64,000 nucleotides of DNA, from the NCBI GenBank assembly GCA_900155415.1, contig LT700187.1, forward strand, positions 1,798,001 through 1,862,000, written 5' to 3'. Origin of the DNA: Christensenella massiliensis. Its GTDB lineage: Bacteria; Bacillota; Clostridia; Christensenellales; Christensenellaceae. Positions 24,972-33,244 of this stretch are shown in pieces. Position numbers and translations under genes: made by a program. How positions within the stretch are numbered: the first letter of the stretch is position 1; each line of letters begins with the position of its first letter. The notes below the pieces were generated by a model. That model was not told the origin of the DNA. It made no database searches and was given only the letters and a program-made list of their open reading frames with translations.

Positions 24972-25688
24972 ATGAAAGTAGTTTGTTCAGCAGTTTTTCG
25001 TGACCTGCCAGTCCATGAATTGCCGGATAGAACGGCTGTTATGGTAGATGCGCTGCGCGCGTCGGCAACGATCGTTACAGCAGTATCGAACGGCTGCGAC
25101 CGTATCGTTCCTACGGGTGAAGCGAACGAAGCGGCGGCCATCAAAAAAATATCGGAAGGGAACGTCCTTTTGTGCGGAGAGATCGCAGCCCAGAAGGTAG
25201 GCGGCTTTGATCTTGGGAATTCTCCTCTTGAATATACGCAGAATGTGGTGGAGGATATGGTCGTTCTATATTCCACATCGAACGGCTCGATCGCGATCAA
25301 AGAACTTGCGGCAGCGGAGGACGTATTGATAGGCAGCTTCATCAATGCGCAGGCAGTCGCAAAAAAAGCGCTTTCCTATGGGCGTGATATCGTGCTTGTA
25401 TGTGCGGGAACGAAGCGTAAATTTTCGACAGATGACATTCTGGCGATGGGCTGTATCCTTGACAGAATGCTGAAGCTCGACGATACGCTCGAGCTTGATG
25501 ATATGGGACGTGTCGCGCTAAAGCTGTATCACGACGCAAATCATGATATTCTGGGGGCGCTTGAGGGAAGCACACAGTTCGAATACCTGAAAAAGCTCAA
25601 GCTGTATGACGATCTTGAATATTGCACGCGGGAGGATATGTTCGACGTTGTTCCGATTTATCAGGAGGGCGTCATCATTAAAGGATAA
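24972..25688 (+). CDS. comB: 2-phosphosulfolactate phosphatase family protein
   Basis: A 238-residue ComB-family protein with the Mg2+-dependent phosphatase motifs VMVDALRASATI, GEIAAQKVGGFDLGNSPLEY and TSNGSIAI. ComB makes sulfolactate in coenzyme M synthesis in methanogens. Bacterial copies occur without that pathway, and I see no other coenzyme M gene here, so the physiological substrate is uncertain. It has its own promoter and is followed by a GC-rich hairpin. Confidence 0.85.
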   Translation: MKVVCSAVFRDLPVHELPDRTAVMVDALRASATIVTAVSNGCDRIVPTGEANEAAAIKKISEGNVLLCGEIAAQKVGGFDLGNSPLEYTQNVVEDMVVLYSTSNGSIAIKELAAAEDVLIGSFINAQAVAKKALSYGRDIVLVCAGTKRKFSTDDILAMGCILDRMLKLDDTLELDDMGRVALKLYHDANHDILGALEGSTQFEYLKKLKLYDDLEYCTREDMFDVVPIYQEGVIIKG

Positions 25689-25705
25689 CTTTGCGGAGAA
25701 TCCGG

Positions 25706-25740
25706 GGGCACAGCCGCGCAAAGGCTGTGCCCTTTCTGTT
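25706..25740 (+). terminator. Intrinsic terminator after comB
   Basis: A perfect 10-bp stem (GGGCACAGCC with GGCTGTGCCC) and a 7-nt loop, followed by the short T-rich TTTCTGTT. It overlaps the -35 box of metG. Confidence 0.65.
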
Positions 25741-25767
25741 GAAAAAAAAACAGTAAAAGGCTATAAT
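25739..25767 (+). promoter_or_regulatory. Predicted promoter of metG
   Basis: TTGAAA, 17 nt, TATAAT. The -10 overlaps an in-frame ATG at 25766, which therefore cannot be the start of translation. Confidence 0.6.
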
Positions 25768-25798
25768 GGGAACGATACTGGAAAAAGGAGCCATGGGA

Positions 25799-27727
25799 AT
25801 GAGCGAAAAATTTTATATTACGACGCCGATCTATTATCCGAGCGATAAACTGCATATCGGGCACGCCTACTGTACGACAGCAGCGGACAGCATTGCGCGT
25901 TTTAAACGGCAGACCGGCTATGACGTCATGTTTCTGACCGGAACGGATGAGCACGGTCAAAAGATAGAAAAGATCGCGACGGAAAAGGGAATGTCGCCGA
26001 AAGAATATGTGGACGGGATCGTCGCACAGATCAAAGAGCTCTGGAAGCTGATGAATATCAGCAACGACGATTTTATCCGCACGACAGACAAGCGGCATGA
26101 GGAGTGCGTACAGAAGATTTTTCAAAAGCTCTATGAACAGGGCGATATCTATAAAAGTGAATATGAAAGCTGGTATTGCACCCCCTGCGAGGCGTTCTGG
26201 ACAGACCGTCAGCTTGTAGACGGAAAGTGTCCGGACTGCGGGCGCGAGGTACAGCGGGTGAAGGAGGAGAGTTATTTCTTCCGCGCTTCGAAATATGCCG
26301 ACAGGCTGATACAATATATCAAAGACCACCCGGAATTTATTCAGCCGGAATCCCGCAAGAACGAAATGCTGAACAATTTCCTGCTTCCCGGCCTTGAGGA
26401 TTTGTGCGTATCGCGTTCCTCTTTCAAATGGGGCATCCCGGTCCCATTCGATCAGGAACATGTGATGTATGTTTGGATCGACGCGCTGTCTAACTATATT
26501 TCCGCACTTGGCTATCTTTCGGATGACGACAGCAAATTTCAAAAATATTGGCCGGCGGACCTGCATCTGGTGGGCAAGGAGATCGTACGTTTCCATACGA
26601 TCACATGGCCGACGATCCTGATGGCGCTGGGGCTTCCGCTTCCGAAACGGGTATACGGGCATGGTTGGCTCACATTGCAGGGCGGCAAGATGAGCAAGAG
26701 CCGCGGGAATGTAGTCGATCCGGTCGTGCTCGTAGGGCGCTATGGGGTAGACGCGATCCGCTACTTTCTTATGCGGGAAGCGCCGCTCGGGAGTGACCTT
26801 ATGTTCTCAAACGAGCTGCTGCTCTCCCGTATCAATGCAGACCTTGCAAACGACCTTGGCAACCTGCTTTCGCGGACTGTTGCCATGATCGGAAAGTATT
26901 TTGGCGGCAGAGTGCCGGCGGCAGGCATGCTGGAGCCGGAGGACCGCGAACTGGTCGGGTTTGCTGAGCAGCTTCCGAAGCGGGTAGACGTACTTATGAG
27001 CGATTGGAAAGTCTCGGAGGCATTGACAGAGATTTGGCAGTATATCGGAATGCTGAATAAGTATATCGACGTCACGATGCCGTGGTCCCTTGCCAAAGAT
27101 GAAACGAAACAAGAGCGGCTTGGAAGCGTGATGTATCACCTCGCGGAAGGTCTGCGTATCGTAAGCGTGCTGATCGAGAGCGTGATGCCGGAAACGGCGG
27201 TGCGCATGAGGGAGCAGCTTGGTGTGGCTCAGGATAAAAAGCTGACCGACTGGGCGAGCGTAGCTTCTTATGGAACGCTGCCGGATGGCACGCAGACAAG
27301 CAAGGGAGAGGCGATCTTCCCGCGCATCGATATCGAAAAAGAGCTTGCAGAGCTGGAAAAGCTGATGGCACCGAAGCCGGAAAAGCAGGAGATGAAAGAG
27401 GACACAGCAGAGCAGATCACGATTGACGATTTTAGGAAGATACAGCTTAAGACAGCCCTCGTTACGGAATGTGAGAATTTGAAGGGATCGGATAAATTAT
27501 TGAAGCTGACTGTAAAATGCGGCGAGGAAACACGGACGATCGTTTCCGGCATTCGGGAGAGCTTTACGGCGGAAGAAATGGTGGGGAAAACGGTCGTGAT
27601 CGTAGCGAACCTGAAACCGGCCAAGCTGCGGGGAACGCTGTCTGAAGGGATGATTCTTGCCGTAGGTACAGGTACGGATATTGCGCTCGTAACAGCCGAT
27701 GCAAAGGATGGGCTGGACGTTGGGTAA
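25799..27727 (+). CDS. metG: Methionyl-tRNA synthetase
   Basis: About 642 residues, a class I synthetase with the HIGH-like motif HIGHAY, a zinc-knuckle region with CTPCEAFW and CPDCGREV, the KMSKS loop (GKMSKSRG) and a C-terminal EMAP/Trbp111 tRNA-binding domain (IDDFRKIQLKTALV to the end). It charges tRNA(Met). ATG 25799 lies 8 nt after AAAGGAG; ATG 25793 is too close and 25766 lies in the -10 box. Confidence 0.96.
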   Translation: MSEKFYITTPIYYPSDKLHIGHAYCTTAADSIARFKRQTGYDVMFLTGTDEHGQKIEKIATEKGMSPKEYVDGIVAQIKELWKLMNISNDDFIRTTDKRHEECVQKIFQKLYEQGDIYKSEYESWYCTPCEAFWTDRQLVDGKCPDCGREVQRVKEESYFFRASKYADRLIQYIKDHPEFIQPESRKNEMLNNFLLPGLEDLCVSRSSFKWGIPVPFDQEHVMYVWIDALSNYISALGYLSDDDSKFQKYWPADLHLVGKEIVRFHTITWPTILMALGLPLPKRVYGHGWLTLQGGKMSKSRGNVVDPVVLVGRYGVDAIRYFLMREAPLGSDLMFSNELLLSRINADLANDLGNLLSRTVAMIGKYFGGRVPAAGMLEPEDRELVGFAEQLPKRVDVLMSDWKVSEALTEIWQYIGMLNKYIDVTMPWSLAKDETKQERLGSVMYHLAEGLRIVSVLIESVMPETAVRMREQLGVAQDKKLTDWASVASYGTLPDGTQTSKGEAIFPRIDIEKELAELEKLMAPKPEKQEMKEDTAEQITIDDFRKIQLKTALVTECENLKGSDKLLKLTVKCGEETRTIVSGIRESFTAEEMVGKTVVIVANLKPAKLRGTLSEGMILAVGTGTDIALVTADAKDGLDVG

Positions 27728-27731
27728 GGAA

Positions 27732-28493
27732 ATGCTCTTTGATACGCATGTACATCTGCTGGACGAGCGGTTCGATGAAGACCGCGAAGCGGTTCTTGCC
27801 GGGCTTGCGGGAAGCGGGGTGGGAAACGTGGTGGAAGCATCTTCCGGTCTTGCGGACAGTATACGCGCGGCAGCGCTTGCCCAAGAGCATGCGGCTGTAT
27901 ATGCTGCGGTCGGGATACATCCGCATAGCGCGGACGAATGGAGCATGGCCGTTAGAGAGGCGCTGCACACGCTTTTACAAGAGAAAAAAGTAGTGGCTGT
28001 AGGCGAGATTGGGCTCGATTACCACTATGATTTTTCACCGCGGGAAAAACAAAAAGAGGTATTTGAACAGCAGGTGGAGCTCGCGCTTGAGACCGATATG
28101 CCGATCGTGGTGCACAGCCGTGAGGCGACTGCGGATACAATGGAGATACTGCGGCGCCATCCAAATGTGCGGGGAGAGCTCCATTGCTTTTCCGGAAGCG
28201 CCGAAACGGCGGCAGAGCTCGTGAAGATGGGCTTTTATATCGCGTTTGGCGGAGCGCTTACCTTCAAAAATGCGCGAAAAACACTGGAAGCTGCGCAGGC
28301 CGTTCCGCTTGACCGCCTTTTGATCGAAACAGATTGCCCCTACATGACGCCCGTACCTTTTCGCGGAAAACGGAACGAGCCCGCCTATGTAAAATATGTG
28401 GCGGAAAAGCTGGCGGAAGTGAAAGGGGTTCCTGTGCAGGAGATCGTCCGCATGACGGAAGAGAATGCAAAACGGTTTTTTAGGATCATATAA
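27732..28493 (+). CDS. tatD: TatD family metal-dependent deoxyribonuclease
   Basis: A 253-residue TIM-barrel hydrolase with metal ligands in FDTHVHL, GEIGLDYHY, VVHSREA, LHCFSG and ETDCPYMTP. It is a 3'-5' DNase of the TatD/YabD family. ATG 27732, just after AAGGA, is chosen; TTG 27720 inside metG is possible. It follows metG by 4 nt, as in Bacillus (metS-yabD). Confidence 0.93.
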   Translation: MLFDTHVHLLDERFDEDREAVLAGLAGSGVGNVVEASSGLADSIRAAALAQEHAAVYAAVGIHPHSADEWSMAVREALHTLLQEKKVVAVGEIGLDYHYDFSPREKQKEVFEQQVELALETDMPIVVHSREATADTMEILRRHPNVRGELHCFSGSAETAAELVKMGFYIAFGGALTFKNARKTLEAAQAVPLDRLLIETDCPYMTPVPFRGKRNEPAYVKYVAEKLAEVKGVPVQEIVRMTEENAKRFFRII

Positions 28494-28557
28494 AGGGTAT
28501 GAAAGAAAAGAAAGGAACCATCGGGCGCTGAAAGATGTGTACGTGGTATGATAGGCT

Positions 28558-29142
28558 TTGGATACATATATTTATAAGATAGGAAATCAAAATTACATTA
28601 ATCTGACGAACCGCTGCACGAACGACTGTGAATTTTGCGTCAGAAGGACGGAAAAAGGCGTAGCAGGATATGACCTGTGGATGGAGCGCGAACCCTCTGC
28701 TCAGGAGATCATCCGTTTGCTGGAGAAAGATAAGACGGATGTTGTATTCTGCGGCTACGGAGAGCCGACAATCAAAATCGATGAGCTCAAGGAGATCGCC
28801 GCTTACGTAAAGGGATACGGCGGGCATACGCGCATCAATACGAATGGGCATGCAAGCGCATATCATGGACGGGATATCGCCAAGGAGCTGGTAGGCTTGA
28901 TAGACGAAGTGTCGATCAGCCTCAACGAAGCGGATGCGAAGAAGTATGAGGCGGTAGTGCACAGCCGCTATGGAGAAGACGGCTTTCGCTATATGTTGGA
29001 TTTTGCACGGGACTGTGTACGGTATGGAATCAAAACAACGCTTTCTGTGGTAGATGTGATCAGCCCTGAGGATATTGAAACGTGCCGGAAGATCGCAGAA
29101 GACGTGGGCGCACATTTCAGGGTACGGAACTATATTGCCTGA
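28558..29142 (+). CDS. TatD-associated radical SAM protein
   Basis: A 194-residue radical SAM domain protein with the CxxxCxxC motif (NRCTNDCEFC, residues about 19-26) that binds the [4Fe-4S]-SAM centre, and the GYGEPTI segment. It is shorter than most radical SAM enzymes and has no extra cluster domain. The family is known for lying next to tatD; its reaction is unknown. The TTG start at 28558 lacks a strong ribosome site and is uncertain. Confidence 0.85.
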   Translation: MDTYIYKIGNQNYINLTNRCTNDCEFCVRRTEKGVAGYDLWMEREPSAQEIIRLLEKDKTDVVFCGYGEPTIKIDELKEIAAYVKGYGGHTRINTNGHASAYHGRDIAKELVGLIDEVSISLNEADAKKYEAVVHSRYGEDGFRYMLDFARDCVRYGIKTTLSVVDVISPEDIETCRKIAEDVGAHFRVRNYIA

Positions 29143-29160
29143 ACATATTGTCGGGAAAAG

Positions 29161-29197
29161 AAAAAGCGGACGTATGATAAACGTATGTCCGCTTTTT
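29161..29197. terminator. Bidirectional terminator between the radical SAM gene and the ABC permease gene
   Basis: A perfect 11-bp outer stem (AAAAAGCGGAC with GTCCGCTTTTT), with weaker inner pairs, between two convergent genes. Confidence 0.75.
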
Positions 29198-29217
29198 GAA
29201 TAGAGATTTGATCCTGT

Positions 29218-29916
29218 TTAGCCAGCGGGTTGCTGTTGTCTGATTCCTGCCCGGCGGGTGACGAGCCAACCAAGAAAAAGGAAGAGAGCCGCAAACAACA
29301 GCCAGAAAAGCGCTGCGTTCATAATGCTGGCAAGCATCCACTGCAAGAACAGCGGAAGCGGCTGGACCTCCGGACCAACAGGAGCGGCTGTATTCATGAT
29401 CAAAACGAAGCAGGTGATCGCAGCGGCAGGAATGATGATGGAGACGGTGATTTTTGCCGCTTTATTCATCCGGTAGTATGCCCCGGCGAGAAAATAACCG
29501 AACGCCATAAAGCCGAAGTTTAGCGTGAAGTAAAAAAATATCTGCATGCCGGGCGTATCTGTGAGCAGGGGAATATAGGTAGACGGCGACAGACTGGGGA
29601 TCATATCGATCAGTACGCAAACAAAAGCGGTCAGCGCGCTGGAAAAAGCGGCAAAAAGCAGAAAGCTCAGGAAATGCGTTCTGCGGGAGACGCCGTTCCC
29701 GAAAGCGATATGAAGGTTTTCTGCAAAGGAGGCGCAGCCGACGACGAACAGAAAAAACACGCCGATGGAGGCCGCGGCCATATTGAAGGTCCCGTTGCCA
29801 TTCCGGGCAAACACAATGGTAAGGACCGTTGTTAAAGCCGTAATAATGCAGAAAAAGATGATAAAAGCAGGAAGGCTCGATTTCAGCTGCCATAAAAACA
29901 TTTGTTTGATTTTCAT
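29218..29916 (-). CDS. ABC transporter permease-like membrane protein
   Basis: A 232-residue protein with about six hydrophobic helices, starting MKIKQMFLWQLKSSLPAFIIFF. It lies 21 nt downstream of an ABC ATPase gene and within a GntR(YtrA)-ABC operon, so it is most likely the membrane partner. The sequence alone gives no substrate; self-resistance to peptide antibiotics or an envelope-stress role is typical of such operons (inference). Confidence 0.75.
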   Translation of the reverse strand: MKIKQMFLWQLKSSLPAFIIFFCIITALTTVLTIVFARNGNGTFNMAAASIGVFFLFVVGCASFAENLHIAFGNGVSRRTHFLSFLLFAAFSSALTAFVCVLIDMIPSLSPSTYIPLLTDTPGMQIFFYFTLNFGFMAFGYFLAGAYYRMNKAAKITVSIIIPAAAITCFVLIMNTAAPVGPEVQPLPLFLQWMLASIMNAALFWLLFAALFLFLGWLVTRRAGIRQQQPAG

Positions 29917-29937
29917 AAAAGGGATCCTCTCTTTCTT

Positions 29938-30777
29938 TCAGGAATTTGTCAGGTGAATAAAAAGCTGCTGCAGGTCGAGCGGCGTGGCGGTGAGAGAAGC
30001 GGGGATATCGCTGCGCCTACCAAGAATATGCGCCAGCATCAGCCCGCCGATCTCCTGAGAGCCCAGTATATTTTTGCCGGCACACCATTTTTCCACCTCG
30101 TCTTTTTTGCCGGAGACCGTAAAGCCCATATTATGTATTTCTTCTGCCGGACGGTCGAGAAGAATACGCCCGTCCTTTATGATGACGACATGTTCGATCA
30201 GACTTGCGATCTCTTCAATGAGATGGGTAGAAAGAATGACCGTACACGGCCGTTTGGAATAACGGGCAAGCAGCTCCTCATAAAAAAGCTGACGGTGATT
30301 CGCATCGAGGCCGAGAACCGGCTCGTCGAACAGCAAATATTCCGCTCCGGAGGCCAGTGTAAGAACAAGCTTGAAAATAGAGCGGTAGCCTGTGGAAAGC
30401 TGCCCGACCTTTTTTCTGGTATCAAGCCCAAACTTTTCAGCCAATGCAGCCGCATACGCAGTATCGAATGCGGGATAAAACATGGCGGTCCATTTGAAAA
30501 TACGTTCTACCCGCACAGACGGTTCATATAAAGTGTTCTCACTCATACAGAAGATCTTTCCAAGGACTCTGTCGTTTTCCGTAAGAGGAAAACCATCCAG
30601 ATACAGAAACCCCTCCGTCGGGATCAAACGGTTCGTCATTAGATTCAGCAATGTAGATTTTCCTGCCCCATTCCGGCCAAGAAGGCCGTAGATACGGTTT
30701 TCACCGAAGCTGACATTTAAGGACCGCAGTGCTGTGACGTTCCGAAAATTTTTTGTGACATTTCTTACTTCAATCAT
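29938..30777 (-). CDS. ABC transporter ATP-binding protein
   Basis: A 279-residue ATPase with Walker A GLLGRNGAGKSTLL, a signature-like segment VGQLSTGYRS, Walker B YLLFDEPVLGLD and the switch histidine (STHLIEEI). The signature serine is followed by TGYRS rather than GGQ, as in YtrB-like proteins. Its start overlaps the end of the GntR gene by 8 nt. Confidence 0.9.
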   Translation of the reverse strand: MIEVRNVTKNFRNVTALRSLNVSFGENRIYGLLGRNGAGKSTLLNLMTNRLIPTEGFLYLDGFPLTENDRVLGKIFCMSENTLYEPSVRVERIFKWTAMFYPAFDTAYAAALAEKFGLDTRKKVGQLSTGYRSIFKLVLTLASGAEYLLFDEPVLGLDANHRQLFYEELLARYSKRPCTVILSTHLIEEIASLIEHVVIIKDGRILLDRPAEEIHNMGFTVSGKKDEVEKWCAGKNILGSQEIGGLMLAHILGRRSDIPASLTATPLDLQQLFIHLTNS

Positions 30778-31141
30778 TTTTCGCTCCTTCTTTTATCATG
30801 CTGATGACCTCATCGGGACTGATGCCAAGCTTTTCTGCTTCTGAAAGAAGACTTGCGACATAGTCGTCAAAAAAGGACTGCTTCCGCCGCGCCTGTATCT
30901 TTTCCTTCGCACCTGTGCATACGAACATGCCTACGCCCCGGCGTTTATATAGGACGCCATTGCCTGTAAGCAAAGTGATTCCTTTCAGAACGGTCGCCGG
31001 ATTGATCTTGTAGAGCGTGGAAAGCTCCGTCGTAGACGGCACCTGCGTATCCTCCGGGAAAATACCCGAAAGGACTGCATCCTCGATTTGGTCTGCGATT
31101 TGAAGATAGATGGGAATTCCGCTTTCAAAATCGATCTTCAT
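30770..31141 (-). CDS. GntR family regulator, YtrA subfamily
   Basis: A 123-residue protein with an N-terminal winged helix (GIPIYLQIADQIEDAVLSG, then STTELSTLYKINPATVLKG) and only a short C-terminal dimerisation helix, the hallmark of YtrA-type GntR repressors. AAGGAG lies 7 nt before ATG. It is the first gene of the ABC operon and probably represses it from the inverted repeat just upstream. Confidence 0.88.
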   Translation of the reverse strand: MKIDFESGIPIYLQIADQIEDAVLSGIFPEDTQVPSTTELSTLYKINPATVLKGITLLTGNGVLYKRRGVGMFVCTGAKEKIQARRKQSFFDDYVASLLSEAEKLGISPDEVISMIKEGAKND

Positions 31142-31152
31142 TACAAACTCCT

Positions 31153-31166
31153 TAATTGGTTAATTA
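31153..31166. promoter_or_regulatory. Candidate operator of the GntR/ABC operon
   Basis: Inverted repeat TAATT-GGTT-AATTA, just after the predicted transcript start, where a repressor would block initiation. Confidence 0.45.
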
Positions 31167-31178
31167 CTTATGCAACTA

Positions 31179-31207
31179 ACTATATAAGAGAAACGGAAAT
31201 TTGTCAA
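31179..31207 (-). promoter_or_regulatory. Predicted promoter of the GntR/ABC operon
   Basis: On the minus strand, TTGACA (31207-31202), 17 nt, TATAGT (31184-31179), about 40 nt before the GntR start codon. Confidence 0.65.
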
Positions 31208-31212
31208 GAAAA

Positions 31213-31240
31213 AATAAAAAAAGCCGCCGAAAGCGGCTGA
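31213..31240 (-). terminator. Intrinsic terminator after the EamA gene
   Basis: On the minus strand AGCCGC pairs with GCGGCT around a 5-nt loop, followed by TTTTTTTATTTTT. Confidence 0.7.
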
Positions 31241-31252
31241 AACGGCTCTCTA

Positions 31253-31666
31253 TCAAAGAACCATGACAAGAGTACCGAGCGTGATGAGTATACCGCCGAC
31301 CACTGTTTTTGTTGTCACGGCTTCCTTTAAGATGATAAACGCAAGGACCATACTGATGACTACGCTGAATTTATCGATGGGAACGACCTTAGAGGCGTCG
31401 CCGAGCTGAAGCGCTTTAAAATAAAAAAGCCATGAAAAGCCGGTCGCGATACCGGAAAGGATGAGGAATATCCATGATTTCGCCGTGATATTCGGAATAT
31501 TGCATTGCGCTCCCGTCATAAAAACGATCCCCCACGCCATGATGAGGACCACTACAGTACGGATCGCGGTCGCGAGGTTCGAATCCATACTCTGGATACC
31601 GATTTTGGCAAGGATCGCGGTCGCTGCAGCAAAGACGGCCGAGAGAAGTGCGAAAACAAGCCACAT
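31253..31666 (-). CDS. Half-size EamA/DMT family transporter
   Basis: A 137-residue protein with about five helices and one EamA domain (start MWLVFALLSAVFAAATAILAK), half the length of usual ten-helix DMT carriers. It would have to work as a dimer. ATG 31666 follows GGAGGA by 7 nt and replaces a longer frame beginning at 31693. It lies 87 nt downstream of the GNAT gene, with a terminator between, so it is probably separately transcribed. Substrate unknown. Confidence 0.75.
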   Translation of the reverse strand: MWLVFALLSAVFAAATAILAKIGIQSMDSNLATAIRTVVVLIMAWGIVFMTGAQCNIPNITAKSWIFLILSGIATGFSWLFYFKALQLGDASKVVPIDKFSVVISMVLAFIILKEAVTTKTVVGGILITLGTLVMVL

Positions 31667-31708
31667 GTTTTTTCCTCCGCGTATACTGCGCATAAATGAA
31701 ATGCCTCC

Positions 31709-31740
31709 ACAAAAAAAGCCGCAATATCATGCGGCTTTGA
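31709..31740 (-). terminator. Intrinsic terminator after the GNAT gene
   Basis: A 9-bp stem (AAAGCCGCA with TGCGGCTTT), a 6-nt loop, then seven T on the minus strand. Confidence 0.75.
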
Positions 31741-31753
31741 GCTTTGAAAGCGA

Positions 31754-32209
31754 TCATAGCTCCTTTTGCAGCATCAGGATCTCTTCACCATCCAAAAATT
31801 CGCTTTGCATACTGTCGCTGGCTACAAAGCCAAGCTGTTCCCGATAGATCTTGAGCGCCCGGTAATTGGACGGGTCGACATTTACCTCCACCAGCTTGAT
31901 GCCAAAAGCGCGCATGTCGGCGAACGCGATATTCAAAAGGGAAGTACCGAGGTTGGGGAAAGCCTGCGGATCCAAAATATTGATGCTGTGCAGAAAAACT
32001 TTATCCGGATTATCAAAATTCCGCATAAAATAGACTGCGCCTAAAATCTCGTCATACTCCACGGCAACATAGACGCGCGCATGCCTAAGCATCGCGATCA
32101 GGTCGAATACGTCGAGAGCACCGCTGTCATAAGAAGAATTTTCGATCTGTATCAACTGTTCCACTAAATCGAAGTCCCGCTCTTTTATATGGAAATATTC
32201 AATCGCCAT
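31754..32209 (-). CDS. GNAT family N-acetyltransferase
   Basis: A 151-residue GNAT-fold protein. The C-terminal half has the acetyl-CoA-binding strand and helix (NLGTSLLNIAFADMRAFGIK) and the typical VNPSNYRALKIYREQLGF-like segment (here VDPSNYRALKIYREQLGF). It transfers an acetyl group to an unknown amine. A GGAGG site lies 6 nt before ATG. Confidence 0.82.
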   Translation of the reverse strand: MAIEYFHIKERDFDLVEQLIQIENSSYDSGALDVFDLIAMLRHARVYVAVEYDEILGAVYFMRNFDNPDKVFLHSINILDPQAFPNLGTSLLNIAFADMRAFGIKLVEVNVDPSNYRALKIYREQLGFVASDSMQSEFLDGEEILMLQKEL

Positions 32210-32260
32210 TTTTATCCTCCGGTCGCGCAGACTGCGCGTTAAATTCTATAATACATAGAA

Positions 32261-32289
32261 ATTATAGCGAAAAAGTTTACGTATTGCAA
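32261..32289 (-). promoter_or_regulatory. Predicted promoter of the GNAT gene
   Basis: Minus strand TTGCAA, 17 nt, TATAAT, about 50 nt before the start codon and just after the radC stop. Confidence 0.6.
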
Positions 32290-32300
32290 GTAGGCGCAGA

Positions 32301-33077
32301 CTACTGCTGATCTTCCGCATGCAGCCATGCGGGGAGCTCCTGCATCACATGACCTGAATATTGTGCGGCGCGGGCATTTGCGGCAGGACGGCCGCCGAGG
32401 GTAAGAAGCTTTTCCGAAAAACTGAACGCCTCATGCTCGCCGATAATGATATGGTCGAGCAAAGAAACGGAGATCGCATCCATTGCGGCTACGACTTGTT
32501 CCGTAATAAGCAGATCTTTTTTGCTCGGATGAGCGCTTCCGCCCGGATGATTATGGGTCAGAAGTATTTTTTCCGCTCCGGTACGAATAACGGTCTCTGT
32601 AATTTGACGAACATAAACAGGTGTTTCTGTGGCACTGCCGCGGGAAAGACGGTCGGTATGCCGCACACGGAAGTGTGGATCGAGGCATACGACATATAGT
32701 TCTTCTTTGGTTTTGCCGCGCAGGAGGAGGCTCGCATATTCGATCGCCGATTGTATGGAAGAAAGCATAGTATGCTCCTCGATATCGGAGAGCCAATATT
32801 TCCGCGCAAGCTCGGATTGGAGCTTGATGAGGACTGCTGCATTCTCGCCGATCCCCTTGATGCGGGCGATATCCGCCGCGTCAGCATCAAAAATGTTTTT
32901 CAGACTGCCAAAGCGGGCAAGGAGCTCGTGCGCAAGGGAATTGGTATCCCTGCGCGGAAGCGCATAAAAAAGCAGCAGTTCAAGCGCTTCGTGCTCCTCA
33001 AAAACCTCGAGGCCGTATTTTAAAAACCGGCTTCTGAGCCGGCTGCGGTGTCCGTCGTGGATAGAGATACCGATCAC
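32301..33077 (-). CDS. radC: RadC/YeeS-like JAMM domain protein
   Basis: A 258-residue RadC protein. It has an N-terminal UPF0758 helix-hairpin-helix part (GHRSRLRSRFLKYG, IKGIGENAAVLIKL) and a C-terminal JAMM domain with the glutamate in KEELYVVCLD, then HNHPGGSAHPSKKD (His, His, Ser, Asp in canonical spacing) and LLDHIIIG. Its role in DNA repair is disputed; it may be a peptidase. The GTG start at 33077 lies very near the AGGGAG site, so the exact start is uncertain. Confidence 0.92.
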   Translation of the reverse strand: MIGISIHDGHRSRLRSRFLKYGLEVFEEHEALELLLFYALPRRDTNSLAHELLARFGSLKNIFDADAADIARIKGIGENAAVLIKLQSELARKYWLSDIEEHTMLSSIQSAIEYASLLLRGKTKEELYVVCLDPHFRVRHTDRLSRGSATETPVYVRQITETVIRTGAEKILLTHNHPGGSAHPSKKDLLITEQVVAAMDAISVSLLDHIIIGEHEAFSFSEKLLTLGGRPAANARAAQYSGHVMQELPAWLHAEDQQ

Positions 33078-33188
33078 ACTCCCTAAATATCGTTCAACAA
33101 ATAAATTCGCCGTGGCGGGGCCGGATTCCTTTTGCCCCGGAGAGATGCCTAAAAAAGAAAAAAAGCGGTATATATCCTTTCTGAAATC

Positions 33189-33197
33189 TGTTATAAT
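33189..33197 (+). promoter_or_regulatory. Extended -10 promoter of pepV
   Basis: TGTTATAAT, 47 nt before the pepV start codon. No good -35 box is visible. Confidence 0.5.
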
Positions 33198-33244
33198 AAA
33201 TGATAGCTTAAGACAGACGGGAAGAAGCGAAGGAGAAAAATCTG

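Noticed and set aside
30074-30262. Open frames opposite the ABC ATPase gene and many other long antisense frames
   Set aside because: They overlap genes with clear family motifs and show no domain of their own; GC-rich coding DNA produces such shadows.
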